Shown piece by piece: positions 17,053 to 25,656 of a stretch of 64,000 nucleotides of DNA. The stretch is from CAYJAD01 sp964369995 (lineage in GTDB: Bacteria > Desulfobacterota > Desulfovibrionia > Desulfovibrionales > Desulfovibrionaceae): NCBI GenBank assembly GCA_964369995.1, contig CAYJHH010000003.1, positions 1 to 64,000 on the forward strand. Direction: 5' to 3'. Position 1 is the first letter of the stretch. Each line of letters begins with the position of its first letter. The notes under the pieces are model-generated. The model ran no database searches. It saw only the letters and a program-made list of their open reading frames with translations, and was not told the origin of the DNA. Position numbers and translations under genes: made by a program.

Positions 17053-18501
17053 ATGAGCACCTCTCCCCTACGCCCGCACTTAGTGGTGGCCGATGCCGAA
17101 GGCAATATTTATGATCACCCTGACTTACTTATGGTTTGCCGCACAGGTAAACAATGGGCATTACCCCGCCCCGACGAACTTATGCCTCTGCCTCCGGAAA
17201 GTGAGCTTTTTTACTTACCCCGTCGCCGAGCTGTGGGATTGGATGAAGAATCAGGACAAATGGAAGTGCTGGAAGATTTAGCCGTGGCGGCCTTTGCTGC
17301 ACCTGCGCATACCCTCACAGCCCATCCGGCCTATCACAGCGATAAGGGCGCTCCCTTATTACCGCTTTTTGCTTATGGGGCCGTTGGCTATGCGCGCGGA
17401 CGCTTTTACATTTGCGCCAAAAAAGTTGATGTGGACACAAGACAAGAGTTTCGTAAGGTAAAAAGAAATATTTTGACTAAGAATGTGCGCGATCTTATGC
17501 AAAAATATCCTGATAATCGCCTCATTCAACATATTATGCAAAAATGTGTCATGCAATATGATTGCCCCGCAGCGCGCAATCTTGCCTTGGGCCGCCATGA
17601 AGCGCCACTCCCCACATCACGTACATGTAATGCCCGCTGTATTGGCTGTATTTCACAACAAGAAGAAGATTCTCCCATTACCACCACGCCACAATGTCGT
17701 TTGGATTTTTGCCCAAGCGCCGCAGAAATTGCCGAGGTCATGCGTCATCACAGTTCTCAAGAAAAAGAAAAGCCCATTTATTCCTTCGGGCAAGGCTGTG
17801 AGGGTGAACCACTTACCAACGCCTCCATACTACAAGAAGCCATTGAAATTTTCCGTCAAGAAGGGGGTAAGGGAACCATTAATCTTAATTCCAATGCCTC
17901 GCGCCCCGAAGCGGTGGCCGCCTTGGCACAAGCCGGCCTTACTTCTTTGCGCGTAAGCCTTAATTCTGCGCGCCCTGAAGTTTACAATATATATTATCGC
18001 CCTCAAGGCTATAGCTTTGACCATGTGCGTGCTTCCATCATTGCAGCTCGTGAACGCGGTGTTTTTGTTTCGCTCAATCTTTTGTATTTTCCAGGCATTA
18101 CAGACACAGAGGACGAATTAGAAGCACTTATCCAATTGGTGGGTAGCTGTGGAGTAAGCTTTATCCAATTGCGTAATTTAAATATCGACCCTGAAATGTA
18201 CTTAGACCTACTTAAAGACATTCCCACCTCACCTTCCGTGGGCTTTACTAATTTTAAAAAGCGTTTACGCAAAGCTTGCCCTTGGTTGCAATTTGGCTAT
18301 TTTAATCCTTGGCTAGGTGAAAAGGCAGAGTTAAGCGCGCCCATGCCCGGGCAATGGAGCCTACCCACACCTGTGGCTCGTGGCACTTTAGGCGGCAGTG
18401 CAGATGACACTGCAGAAGCAGAAGAGTCTTTGCAGCATTCACATGAAGACAGCTCTGCTCAAATTCATGACTTTGCACAAGACAAGTCTTCTGATATTTA
18501 G
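17053..18501 (+). CDS. Radical SAM protein of unknown substrate
   Basis: A 482-residue protein. Residues 1-150 are an N-terminal domain of unknown type. The radical SAM core begins near residue 193 with Cys-x3-Cys-x2-Cys (TCNARCIGC), which ligates the 4Fe-4S cluster. A GQGCEGEPL segment (the GGE-like motif binding SAM) and SLNSARPEVYNIYYRP follow. The C-terminal 60 residues are acidic and Ser/Glu-rich. The substrate cannot be told from sequence. It is followed after 11 bases by a DUF554 gene, probably co-transcribed. Confidence 0.85.
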   Translation: MSTSPLRPHLVVADAEGNIYDHPDLLMVCRTGKQWALPRPDELMPLPPESELFYLPRRRAVGLDEESGQMEVLEDLAVAAFAAPAHTLTAHPAYHSDKGAPLLPLFAYGAVGYARGRFYICAKKVDVDTRQEFRKVKRNILTKNVRDLMQKYPDNRLIQHIMQKCVMQYDCPAARNLALGRHEAPLPTSRTCNARCIGCISQQEEDSPITTTPQCRLDFCPSAAEIAEVMRHHSSQEKEKPIYSFGQGCEGEPLTNASILQEAIEIFRQEGGKGTINLNSNASRPEAVAALAQAGLTSLRVSLNSARPEVYNIYYRPQGYSFDHVRASIIAARERGVFVSLNLLYFPGITDTEDELEALIQLVGSCGVSFIQLRNLNIDPEMYLDLLKDIPTSPSVGFTNFKKRLRKACPWLQFGYFNPWLGEKAELSAPMPGQWSLPTPVARGTLGGSADDTAEAEESLQHSHEDSSAQIHDFAQDKSSDI

Positions 18502-18512
18502 GAAGAATACCT

Positions 18513-19202
18513 ATGATTTTCCCCCTTGGCGCTCTCATTAATGGCTTAGCCGTCATGGCTGGAGCTTTGCTAGGTTTGGCCTTTGGTTCACGCATGCCAG
18601 AAAAAATGCGTGAACTTATATTTCAAGGCATAGCTCTGTGCATACTTGTGCTTGGTTTAAAATCAGCGCTTGTGGGCACAGAGCCCATGCTCACCATTGC
18701 CAGCATTATTAGCGGATGTATTCTTGGTGAGATGATGCATATTGAAGAAAGGCTCATCAATCTTGGCGATTGGCTTAAAAAAACTGTTCGCTCATCTAAT
18801 CCACGGTTTACAGAAGGCCTTGTCACCAGTTCTCTACTCATTTGCATTGGTGCCATGGGCATCTTGGGCTCCATCGAAGAAGGCTTACGTGGCACGCGTG
18901 AAATAGTGCACGCCAAAGCCGCCATAGACTTTTTCGCTGCTATCATTTTGGCTGCAAGTTTGGGCTTTGGTGTCTTTTTTTCTGGCATCACAGTATTTAT
19001 TTATCAAGGAAGCATTGTCCTTGGGGCAAGCTTTTTATCATCCATCCTCACAGATCCTGTGCTTACAGAAATTACAGCCACAGGCGGCATACTTATGTTA
19101 GCCATAGCCACAAACACGTTAAAAATAACTACTATTCGCATAGGAAATATGCTACCAGCGCTCATCATGGCTGCTCTTTTTGCCATATTTTATATACCAT
19201 AA
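18513..19202 (+). CDS. DUF554-family membrane protein
   Basis: A 229-residue protein with about six to seven hydrophobic segments and the family features: PLGALINGLAVMAGALLGL at the N-terminus, GEMMHIEERL in the first loop, TEGLVTSSLLICIGAMGILGSIEEGL in the middle, and TGGILMLAI near the end. DUF554 (YdfK-like) is a conserved inner-membrane family, suggested to be a transporter but without an agreed substrate. GGAAGAAT precedes the ATG, 11 bases after the radical SAM gene. Confidence 0.88.
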   Translation: MIFPLGALINGLAVMAGALLGLAFGSRMPEKMRELIFQGIALCILVLGLKSALVGTEPMLTIASIISGCILGEMMHIEERLINLGDWLKKTVRSSNPRFTEGLVTSSLLICIGAMGILGSIEEGLRGTREIVHAKAAIDFFAAIILAASLGFGVFFSGITVFIYQGSIVLGASFLSSILTDPVLTEITATGGILMLAIATNTLKITTIRIGNMLPALIMAALFAIFYIP

Positions 19203-19207
19203 CACCA

Positions 19208-19235
19208 TTGACAGATGTTAATTTAACACTATTTT
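19208..19235 (+). promoter_or_regulatory. Candidate promoter with a palindrome in the spacer, upstream of the hybrid kinase
   Basis: TTGACA (19208-19213) is followed by 16 bases and TATTTT (19230-19235). The spacer contains the perfect palindrome TGTTAA-T-TTAACA (19216-19228), a plausible operator. It lies 160 bases before the kinase ATG. A second possible promoter lies nearer (around 19270-19300) but is weaker. Confidence 0.4.
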
Positions 19236-19395
19236 CTAAGAGTAAGCGCTTGTAATAGGCTTTTTCCACGTGACAATTGCTACGATTATACGTATGATTC
19301 ACGCGTTGAAAACAATCATTTAACTAATTAAACACTTCTTAATGCGTTCTAATCGTATAGTTTTACTTTTCCCCTCAAAAGAACACAGGTAAAAA

Positions 19396-22300
19396 ATGAG
19401 TCCGCAACAAAACATTTCGTCCTCTTTTGAAAATCTTCTCACGAAGCTGGGTCTTGGTATGCGTGCCAAGCTCATTTCTATCTTTGTGGTTATCAAGGTA
19501 CTTCCCTTAATCTTCATTGCTTTGGTGGCTTGGCAGCAAGCCTTAAACCTTGGCGAAGAAATGAAAGAACGTACCCAAAGCATGGCCGACAAAGCAGTAG
19601 AAGAACTTACTGTGGCAGGCAAGCTAGCTGTAGATGATGCTGTGCGCGCTTTGGATGATAGAGGCACTCAAGAAATTGAACGTCTCACCACCGACACAGC
19701 TAGACACGTGGCCAATTTTCTCTATGAACGTGACGATGACATTCGCACATTGGCAGATTTTCCCGTGGACAAAAGCATTTATGATGCTTTTTTGAAAAAC
19801 CGCCAAGGCCTTGTTATGGAACAAAGCACGTGGGTTCTTTCGGAAGATGAAAAATCTTGGGTAAGCACTAAAGACCACTCTAACGCCGAAGACCTTACCT
19901 TTGCTTCTGAGCAAAATGCTAACCGATTCAATTATGTCAAACCTACAGGATTTACCTTCAAATCCAAGCCTCTTTATCTTGAAATGACATTTGTGGATCT
20001 TAATGGACAAGAGAAAGTAAAGATTACCACTTCGGACATTATGGATCCAGCCTTAAAAGATATTTCTGACAAGAAAAACACTTTTATTAAAGCAGAAAAC
20101 TACTTTGAAGAGCTTAAGGAGCTAAAAGCTGGCGAAATTTATGTATCCGACGTTATTGGCGCCTATGTGGGAGCCCCCTTCATTGGTCCTTATACGCCAG
20201 AAAACGCCAAAAAAAGAAATCTGCCCTTTGAGCCTGAAAAAGTAGCATTTTCTGGCCCTGAAAACCCGAACGGTAAGCGCTTTCAAGGCGTGGTTCGTTG
20301 GGCAACTCCAGTGGAAAAAGAGGGCAAAATCATTGGTTATGTAACCCTTGCCCTTAACCATGACCATATAATGGAACTGGTAAACCATTTAACGCCCAAA
20401 GCCGAACGCTATACAGAACTTTCTGACCCCATCGAAGGTGACTATGTCTTTATTTGGGACCATAAAGGACGCAGCATTGTGCACCCACGCCATCATTCCA
20501 TTGTGGGCTATGATCCAGAAACTGGTGACCCTTATCCTGCATGGCTTGAAGATACTATTTATGAACAATGGCAAAGTAGCGGAAAAAGCTACGCTGAATT
20601 CATTGAAACTGTCCCCACCTTTGTGGATCAGCGCCGCGATAGAAAGCCTGCCAAGGAGCAGCTCATTAAGGGCGACGTGGGGCTAGACTGCCGCTATTTA
20701 AACTTTGCCCCTCAGTGTACAGATTGGTACGCCGCCACTAAGGATGGTGGTTCTGCATCCTTCCTTATTCTTTGGTCAGGCCTTTGGAAACTCACCACCA
20801 CCGCAGCCATCCCCTATCATACAGGACAATATGGCGACACACAGCGCGGCTTTGGAATTATCACTGCAACTTCCGGCATTGAAAACTTCCACGCCCCGGC
20901 CATTGAAACGCAAAAGAAAATTCAAGATATTATCACAGATACGGACACAGAACTTGATGGCGTAGCTGAAGAAACCTTCGCCACCATTGCTTCCCACTTA
21001 TGGGAAACCACCTTAAGCCTTTCTGTTTCCACCGTGGTTATGACTTTGTTGGTTATTTTAGTGGCCATTTGGATGGCCTCTACCATTACGCAAAAAATTA
21101 CCTACCTCATTACAGGTATCACAAGATTCCGTCAGGGCGAGCGTCAATTCCGCTTTAATGAGCCTGTGAAAGACGAATTGGGTATTTTAGCAGACTCTTT
21201 GGACGATTTGTCGCAAAGTATTGAAGACAGTGTCAAAGGTCCTGCCACCATTACCGATCTTAATGGCAACGTCATTTACATGAATGCCATGGCTTTGGAA
21301 CTGCTTGATACCACCCTTGAAAAAATGGTGGGCGCAAAATACACCGATGTAAGCGCTTTTGATGAAGAAAATAATCCCATCACCTGTTTTATGGAAAACA
21401 GGGAACAAACGGTTATTCAATATGTACCTACGCACACCTACTATAAGAGTAATGTAAACTACCTTACAAACAAAGAAGGTGAAAATGTAGCTTATATTAT
21501 TGTGCTAGAAGACGTAACCATGCTTATAACCGAGCAAGAGCGTATCGAACGCGAACGCGCCCTCTTGGACACTGTTATCTCTTCATCACCTGATCTCATT
21601 TGGTACCTCAGTGCCAATGACACCTTCCTTTTCGTAAACACTCGTTTTGCTGATTCTTTTGGCAAAACTCCGGAAGAAGTACATGGCAGAAAAGCTTCGC
21701 AAATATTGCCGCCTACTGTGTACGAAGCCATTCGTAACAATGATCAGGAAGCAATTAACTATAGAGGCGCCATACATACCGAAGAAAGACTCACTTTTAT
21801 TGATGGTCACGAAGAAATCCTCGACGTGGTACGTACACCTCTCTTTACACCTGACAATAAATTGCGCGGTGTGCTTGGCGTAGCGCGCGATGTAACGCAA
21901 CGCGTAACCGTTGAAAAAGAATTACGCCAAATGCAGCGTGATTTGATTAATGCCGTGGCTGAGGCCAACAAGGCCAGTGACTCTAAGAGTGAATTCTTGG
22001 CGCGTATGAGTCATGAAATTCGCACGCCCATGAATGCCATCTTAGGCATGACGAACATAACGAAGCGTAAGCTTGGTAGCAATGAATGCAGCACTGAAGA
22101 TTTAATGCCGCATATTGCACAAATTGAATCCTCATCGCAGCACTTATTGGGCTTGTTAAATGACATTTTAGATATTTCTAAAATTGAAGCCGGTAAGATT
22201 GAACTCTCTGAGGAAAGCTTCTCCTTGACCAAGCTTGTGGAAGAAGTTGCCGTTATTATCAGGCCGCGTTGTAGCTCAAAAAACATTCACTTTGACGTGA

Positions 22301-23130
22301 ACCTATCCACCTTCCACTGCGAAAACTATATCTCAGATGGTTTGCGCTTACGCCAAATCCTCATCAACCTTTTAGGTAATGCTGTTAAGTTTACCCCTGA
22401 GCTTGGGCATGTGACCTTCTGTGTGGAACAGCAAGATCGTAAAGATGGTCAAAGCCTTATATACTTCTCCGTAAAAGATACCGGCATTGGTATTTCAAAA
22501 GAAGCCATATCTAAACTCTTTAACCCCTTTGAGCAGGCCAACAGCCATATTACACGCAATTATGGCGGCACGGGCCTTGGCCTTTCCATCAGCCGCAGAA
22601 TTGCCCTGCTCCTTGGTAGCGATATTCATGTAACCTCCACCATTAATGAAGGCAGTGAATTCTCCTTTGCCCTATGGCTTAGAGAAGATACACACACCAC
22701 CGTAAGTGAAGACACACACACGGGCGATGTAAAAGTACAACCTGGGCAAAACATCCTTTTAGTGGATGATGTGGATATCAACAGAATTATTGCCATGGAA
22801 CTACTTTCACCCTTTGAGTGTAATATAGATGAAGCCAGCGACGGTCAGGAAGCTGTGGATATTTTTGCAGCCTCTCCGGAAGGATATTATGGTCTTATTT
22901 TTATGGATCTTCAAATGCCCAATATGAACGGCCACGATTCAGCTAAAACCATACGTCAATTGGATCGCAAAGACGCTACCACCGTTCCCATTGTTGCCAT
23001 GACAGCCAATGCCTTCCGTGAAGATATAGATCAGTGTATGGCCAGTGGCATGAATGAACACGTAGCCAAGCCTGTAGACCTTGAAAGACTCACAGAAGTG
23101 GTTAAAACATACCTTGGAACAAAGAAATAA
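19396..23130 (+). CDS. Membrane-bound hybrid sensor histidine kinase with Cache, HAMP, two PAS and REC domains
   Basis: A 1244-residue protein. Membrane helix 1 is about 30-48. A large periplasmic sensor of about 480 residues has a double-Cache look (KITTSDIMDP..., then YVFIWDHKGRSIVHPRH) and a cysteine pair CRYLNFAPQC. Membrane helix 2 is about 538-560. HAMP is about 560-610, then PAS 1 from about 616 and PAS 2 from about 725. HisKA has FLARMSHEIRTPMN with phospho-acceptor His873. An ATPase domain of about 980-1095 contains GTGLGLSI. The C-terminal receiver has phospho-acceptor Asp1171 (FMDLQMPNMNG). The ligand is unknown. No separate response regulator lies nearby, so output may pass through a distant phosphotransfer protein. 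A strong terminator follows. Confidence 0.92.
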   Translation: MSPQQNISSSFENLLTKLGLGMRAKLISIFVVIKVLPLIFIALVAWQQALNLGEEMKERTQSMADKAVEELTVAGKLAVDDAVRALDDRGTQEIERLTTDTARHVANFLYERDDDIRTLADFPVDKSIYDAFLKNRQGLVMEQSTWVLSEDEKSWVSTKDHSNAEDLTFASEQNANRFNYVKPTGFTFKSKPLYLEMTFVDLNGQEKVKITTSDIMDPALKDISDKKNTFIKAENYFEELKELKAGEIYVSDVIGAYVGAPFIGPYTPENAKKRNLPFEPEKVAFSGPENPNGKRFQGVVRWATPVEKEGKIIGYVTLALNHDHIMELVNHLTPKAERYTELSDPIEGDYVFIWDHKGRSIVHPRHHSIVGYDPETGDPYPAWLEDTIYEQWQSSGKSYAEFIETVPTFVDQRRDRKPAKEQLIKGDVGLDCRYLNFAPQCTDWYAATKDGGSASFLILWSGLWKLTTTAAIPYHTGQYGDTQRGFGIITATSGIENFHAPAIETQKKIQDIITDTDTELDGVAEETFATIASHLWETTLSLSVSTVVMTLLVILVAIWMASTITQKITYLITGITRFRQGERQFRFNEPVKDELGILADSLDDLSQSIEDSVKGPATITDLNGNVIYMNAMALELLDTTLEKMVGAKYTDVSAFDEENNPITCFMENREQTVIQYVPTHTYYKSNVNYLTNKEGENVAYIIVLEDVTMLITEQERIERERALLDTVISSSPDLIWYLSANDTFLFVNTRFADSFGKTPEEVHGRKASQILPPTVYEAIRNNDQEAINYRGAIHTEERLTFIDGHEEILDVVRTPLFTPDNKLRGVLGVARDVTQRVTVEKELRQMQRDLINAVAEANKASDSKSEFLARMSHEIRTPMNAILGMTNITKRKLGSNECSTEDLMPHIAQIESSSQHLLGLLNDILDISKIEAGKIELSEESFSLTKLVEEVAVIIRPRCSSKNIHFDVNLSTFHCENYISDGLRLRQILINLLGNAVKFTPELGHVTFCVEQQDRKDGQSLIYFSVKDTGIGISKEAISKLFNPFEQANSHITRNYGGTGLGLSISRRIALLLGSDIHVTSTINEGSEFSFALWLREDTHTTVSEDTHTGDVKVQPGQNILLVDDVDINRIIAMELLSPFECNIDEASDGQEAVDIFAASPEGYYGLIFMDLQMPNMNGHDSAKTIRQLDRKDATTVPIVAMTANAFREDIDQCMASGMNEHVAKPVDLERLTEVVKTYLGTKK

Positions 23131-23170
23131 AACTACATTTAAACCTTTTTAAATCCTACTAAAACCATAA

Positions 23171-23203
23171 CCTGCGTGTACATTGTGCACGCAGGTTTTT
23201 TTT
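23171..23203 (+). terminator. Rho-independent terminator after the hybrid kinase
   Basis: CCTGCGTG (23171-23178) pairs with CACGCAGG (23188-23195), followed by eight T. Confidence 0.9.
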
Positions 23204-23516
23204 CATAATGTTCTAAAATAATACAAGTAAAATTGAATCAGCCATATTCAATCTAAATTTTTGATATTAAATAGTTTTTTGCAAAAAAATTAAAAAATAA
23301 AATAAATAAAGCAAAAAAAACGAATAAATACTTAATGAAAACAAATGCTTTTAAAAATTAACAGTATTACAACAAAGTAAATATTGCTTTTTTTTAATCT
23401 TATCCGTTGACAGGAAAGCCAAAGAGTGTTCTTGTGTATTCATGAGTCGCACCAAGTTGGTACAAATGTGTTGTACCCGTTGGGCGAGAAAAAATTTTTT
23501 TGAGAGGATTATTCCC
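23204..23516 (+). promoter_or_regulatory. A+T-rich upstream region and structured leader of the RRM gene
   Basis: About 200 bases of very A+T-rich DNA (over 80 percent A+T in 23281-23400) contain an inverted repeat ATTGAAT/ATTCAAT (23232-23252). TTGACA stands at 23407-23412 as a possible -35 box, but no good -10 occurs at the usual distance. A perfect hairpin GGTACAA-ATGTG-TTGTACC (23459-23477) lies about 30 bases before the ribosome-binding site GAGAGG. A long leader with a hairpin is typical of cold- or stress-regulated RNA-binding protein genes; here that is inference. Confidence 0.5.
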
Positions 23517-23783
23517 ATGCCTAAATCGATCTATGTTGGCAATCTTCCCTGGTCTGCTACCGAAGACCAAATTCAGGAACTTTTTGCCGAATACGGTACA
23601 GTTCTTTCCGTTAAATTAGTAAGCGACCGTGACACAGGCCGTGCACGTGGCTTTGGTTTCGTAGAAATGGAAGATGCTGATGCACCAGCAGCTGTAGAAG
23701 CGTTAGACAATGCCACTTTTGGCGGACGCACTTTGCGCGTCAATGAAGCACGTCCACGCGCTCCACGTCCTGCTCGCTACTAA
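23517..23783 (+). CDS. RRM-domain RNA-binding protein
   Basis: An 88-residue protein that is nearly all one RNA recognition motif: RNP2 is IYVGNL near residue 4, RNP1 is GRARGFGFVEM near residue 40. A short Arg/Pro-rich basic tail ends in PRPARY. Bacterial RRM proteins of this size bind single-stranded RNA and are often cold- or stress-induced. The ATG at 23517 was preferred to an upstream in-frame ATG at 23442 because it starts the domain and has GAGAGG upstream. The gene stands alone between terminators. Confidence 0.93.
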   Translation: MPKSIYVGNLPWSATEDQIQELFAEYGTVLSVKLVSDRDTGRARGFGFVEMEDADAPAAVEALDNATFGGRTLRVNEARPRAPRPARY

Positions 23784-23933
23784 TTTAGTAGCAGGCTCTA
23801 AGTTTACCTTTAGGTAAGCGTATGCACATTTTTACAGTTCGTAGGTTATGCTCTGCATAACTCACGGACACAGGTACAGACTTTGCGTTCGGATGGGCTT
23901 TGTGTAAAAAGCAAAGCCTAATTTACGCATCAA
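23784..23933 (+). other. Hairpin-rich 3' region of the RRM gene
   Basis: Between the stop and the terminator lie three local hairpins: TTACC-TTTA-GGTAA (about 23803-23816), GTTATG-CTCTG-CATAAC (23845-23861), and a GCTTTG/CAAAGC pair (about 23898-23916). No reading frame is convincing. This could be a 3'-UTR-derived small RNA or simply a structured tail. Confidence 0.35.
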
Positions 23934-23981
23934 AAAATGGCAAAGCAAGTACATTGTACTTTATGCCATTTTGTTTTTTTT
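23934..23981 (+). terminator. Terminator after the RRM transcript
   Basis: AAAATGGCA (23934-23942) pairs with TGCCATTTT (23964-23972) around an inner AAGTA/TACTT stem, followed by G and a run of eight T (23974-23981). Confidence 0.85.
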
Positions 23982-24001
23982 GCTATATTTTGCATACTTT
24001 G

Positions 24002-24041
24002 CCTAATAAACTGTAAACTTAGTTTACAACAGTTCATTAGG
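24002..24041 (+). promoter_or_regulatory. 40-base interrupted palindrome before the SLOG-like gene
   Basis: The arms CCTAAT-A-AACTG-TAAAC and GTTTA-CAA-CAGTT-C-ATTAGG are symmetric around a central TGTAAAC-TTA-GTTTACA (24012-24028). The structure ends six bases before the AAGGAG ribosome-binding site at 24047. It could be an operator or a leader hairpin that masks or exposes the start. Confidence 0.5.
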
Positions 24042-24061
24042 GTTTTAAAGGAGTACATGCC

Positions 24062-24616
24062 ATGCTCAATCCTAAACAATGTGTTTTGCATAGTGGCGGC
24101 GCCTCAGGCACGGAAGAATTTTTTGGCTCTTTAGCCGAACAATGGGGCATAGAAGAAGTCAACTATAGTTTTGAAGGTCATCAATTGGCGCGTGCCCGTG
24201 GCGTACGCATTTTGACATCAGAAGAACTTGCGCTGAAAGACGTTAGTTTGACCTATGTTTCTAAGCTTATGAGCCGCGAGTACACAAGAGCACCCATTTT
24301 TCGTAAGGTTTTACAATCCATTTGCTGGCAAATAAATGGCGGAAGTGAGATTATAGTTGTGGGTGAAATCCAAGCTGATAACACTGTAAAAGGTGGTACA
24401 GGTTGGGGTGCTGAATTTGCCAAAATTTGTAACAAGCCTCTTTTAGTTTATGACCAAAGCAAAAGAGAGTGGTTTAGCTGGGAAAAAGATGCTTGGAAGG
24501 TAGAAAAAGATCCTTGTATCTTACGTCCGCATTTTACCGCCACTGGCACACGCTTTTTGGAAGATTCTGGAAGAGAAGCCATTCGCGATTTATTTGCACG
24601 CTCTTTCGAAAAATAG
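24062..24616 (+). CDS. Unrecognised protein, possible SLOG/molybdenum-carrier-like Rossmann fold
   Basis: A 184-residue soluble protein. The N-terminal VLHSGGASGTEEFFGSLAEQWG has the glycine-rich GGxxGxE pattern of SLOG-superfamily nucleotide-binding folds (YpsA and molybdenum-cofactor carrier relatives). The later GGTGWGAEFAKICNKPLLVYDQ matches the second strand-helix of such folds. That family call is tentative and no activity can be assigned. The ATG at 24062 has AAAGGAG nine bases upstream; an ATG at 24057 is in a frame that closes quickly. It is a single-gene unit with its own terminator and an upstream palindrome. Confidence 0.6.
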   Translation: MLNPKQCVLHSGGASGTEEFFGSLAEQWGIEEVNYSFEGHQLARARGVRILTSEELALKDVSLTYVSKLMSREYTRAPIFRKVLQSICWQINGGSEIIVVGEIQADNTVKGGTGWGAEFAKICNKPLLVYDQSKREWFSWEKDAWKVEKDPCILRPHFTATGTRFLEDSGREAIRDLFARSFEK

Positions 24617-24644
24617 TTTTCGCCAATAGCGCATGAAATTTTAT

Positions 24645-24694
24645 AAGGGGTTTGAACCGTGGCACTAGCGCGGCTTCAGACCCCTTTTCCTTTT
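24645..24694 (+). terminator. Terminator after the SLOG-like gene
   Basis: AAGGGGTTTGAA (24645-24656) pairs, with one G-U, with TTCAGACCCCTT (24675-24686), followed by a T-rich tail (TTTTCCTTTT). Confidence 0.8.
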
Positions 24695-24720
24695 AGCTTA
24701 ATGAAAAGCATAGTACGCCT

Positions 24721-25638
24721 GTGAAAACATCTCAATCCACCCTTTGCCTTTGCGCTGGCCTTTTTGCCTTTACCATTTGGGGGTCTTTAGTTTTATACTG
24801 GAAAGCTTTAGAGCATGTTGAAGCCTTTGAAGTACTTGCCCATCGAATGTTTTGGTCCTTAGTTACAGTAAGCATTTTAGCCTGCATAATGGGCTCTTAT
24901 AAGCAAATTGCCGTGGCCATAAAAGACAAAAGGGCTATGCTTCGCCTCAGCTTTGCAGCATGCATAATTGCAGGGAACTGGCTACTTTATATTTGGTGCG
25001 TCACCCATGGACGCGTGGTGGAAGCAAGCCTTGGGTATTTTATCAATCCCCTTCTTTCAGTATTACTCGGTCGCCTTTTGCTGGGAGAAAAAATGACTCG
25101 CTTACAAATTATTGCTGTATTCATAGCAGGGCTTGGGGTTTTGTACAGCCTTATTGCCTATGGTGAGTTTCCTTATATTGGGCTTACTTTAGCCTGTTCT
25201 TTTGCCACATATGGATATATTAAAAAAAGCATTAAAATCCCTGTTATTCCAGGTTTTTTCTTAGAAACACTTCCTCTATTTCCAGTGGCGGCTCTCAGCC
25301 TTATCTGGCTAAATACCACTGGCAATGCCGAGTTCTTTGCTTATGATACGCAAACCCAGCTGTTACTCATTGGTACAGGGGCCATCACCGCCTTGCCATT
25401 GCTTCTTTTTGCTTATGCCAGTAAAGGTGTACAGCTTTCAACCATGGGTCTCATGCAATATATTGCTCCTAGTATTAATTTGATTATTGGGGTTTACATG
25501 TTTGGGGAAAGTGTTTCTGAAGCCAATAGATTAATGCTCATTTGCATTTGGACAGCGCTAGCTTTGTATACTTGGTGTAATATTCATCACTACGAAAAAA
25601 CAAAGCATAATATTACTTTTCGCCATAAGGCTCAGTAG
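24721..25638 (+). CDS. rarD: RarD-type EamA-family permease
   Basis: A 305-residue inner-membrane protein with about ten hydrophobic segments. It has the RarD sequence features FTIWGSLVLYWKAL near the N-terminus, EVLAHRMFWSL, NWLLYIWCVTHGRVVEASLGYFINPLLSVLLG, and ALPLLLFAYASKGVQLSTMGLMQYIAPS near the C-terminus. RarD was named for a chloramphenicol-sensitivity phenotype; the natural substrate is unclear, and EamA proteins generally export small metabolites. The start codon is GTG at 24721, without a strong ribosome-binding site. Confidence 0.9.
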   Translation: MKTSQSTLCLCAGLFAFTIWGSLVLYWKALEHVEAFEVLAHRMFWSLVTVSILACIMGSYKQIAVAIKDKRAMLRLSFAACIIAGNWLLYIWCVTHGRVVEASLGYFINPLLSVLLGRLLLGEKMTRLQIIAVFIAGLGVLYSLIAYGEFPYIGLTLACSFATYGYIKKSIKIPVIPGFFLETLPLFPVAALSLIWLNTTGNAEFFAYDTQTQLLLIGTGAITALPLLLFAYASKGVQLSTMGLMQYIAPSINLIIGVYMFGESVSEANRLMLICIWTALALYTWCNIHHYEKTKHNITFRHKAQ

Positions 25639-25656
25639 TGCTCTTTGCCTTTTTTG

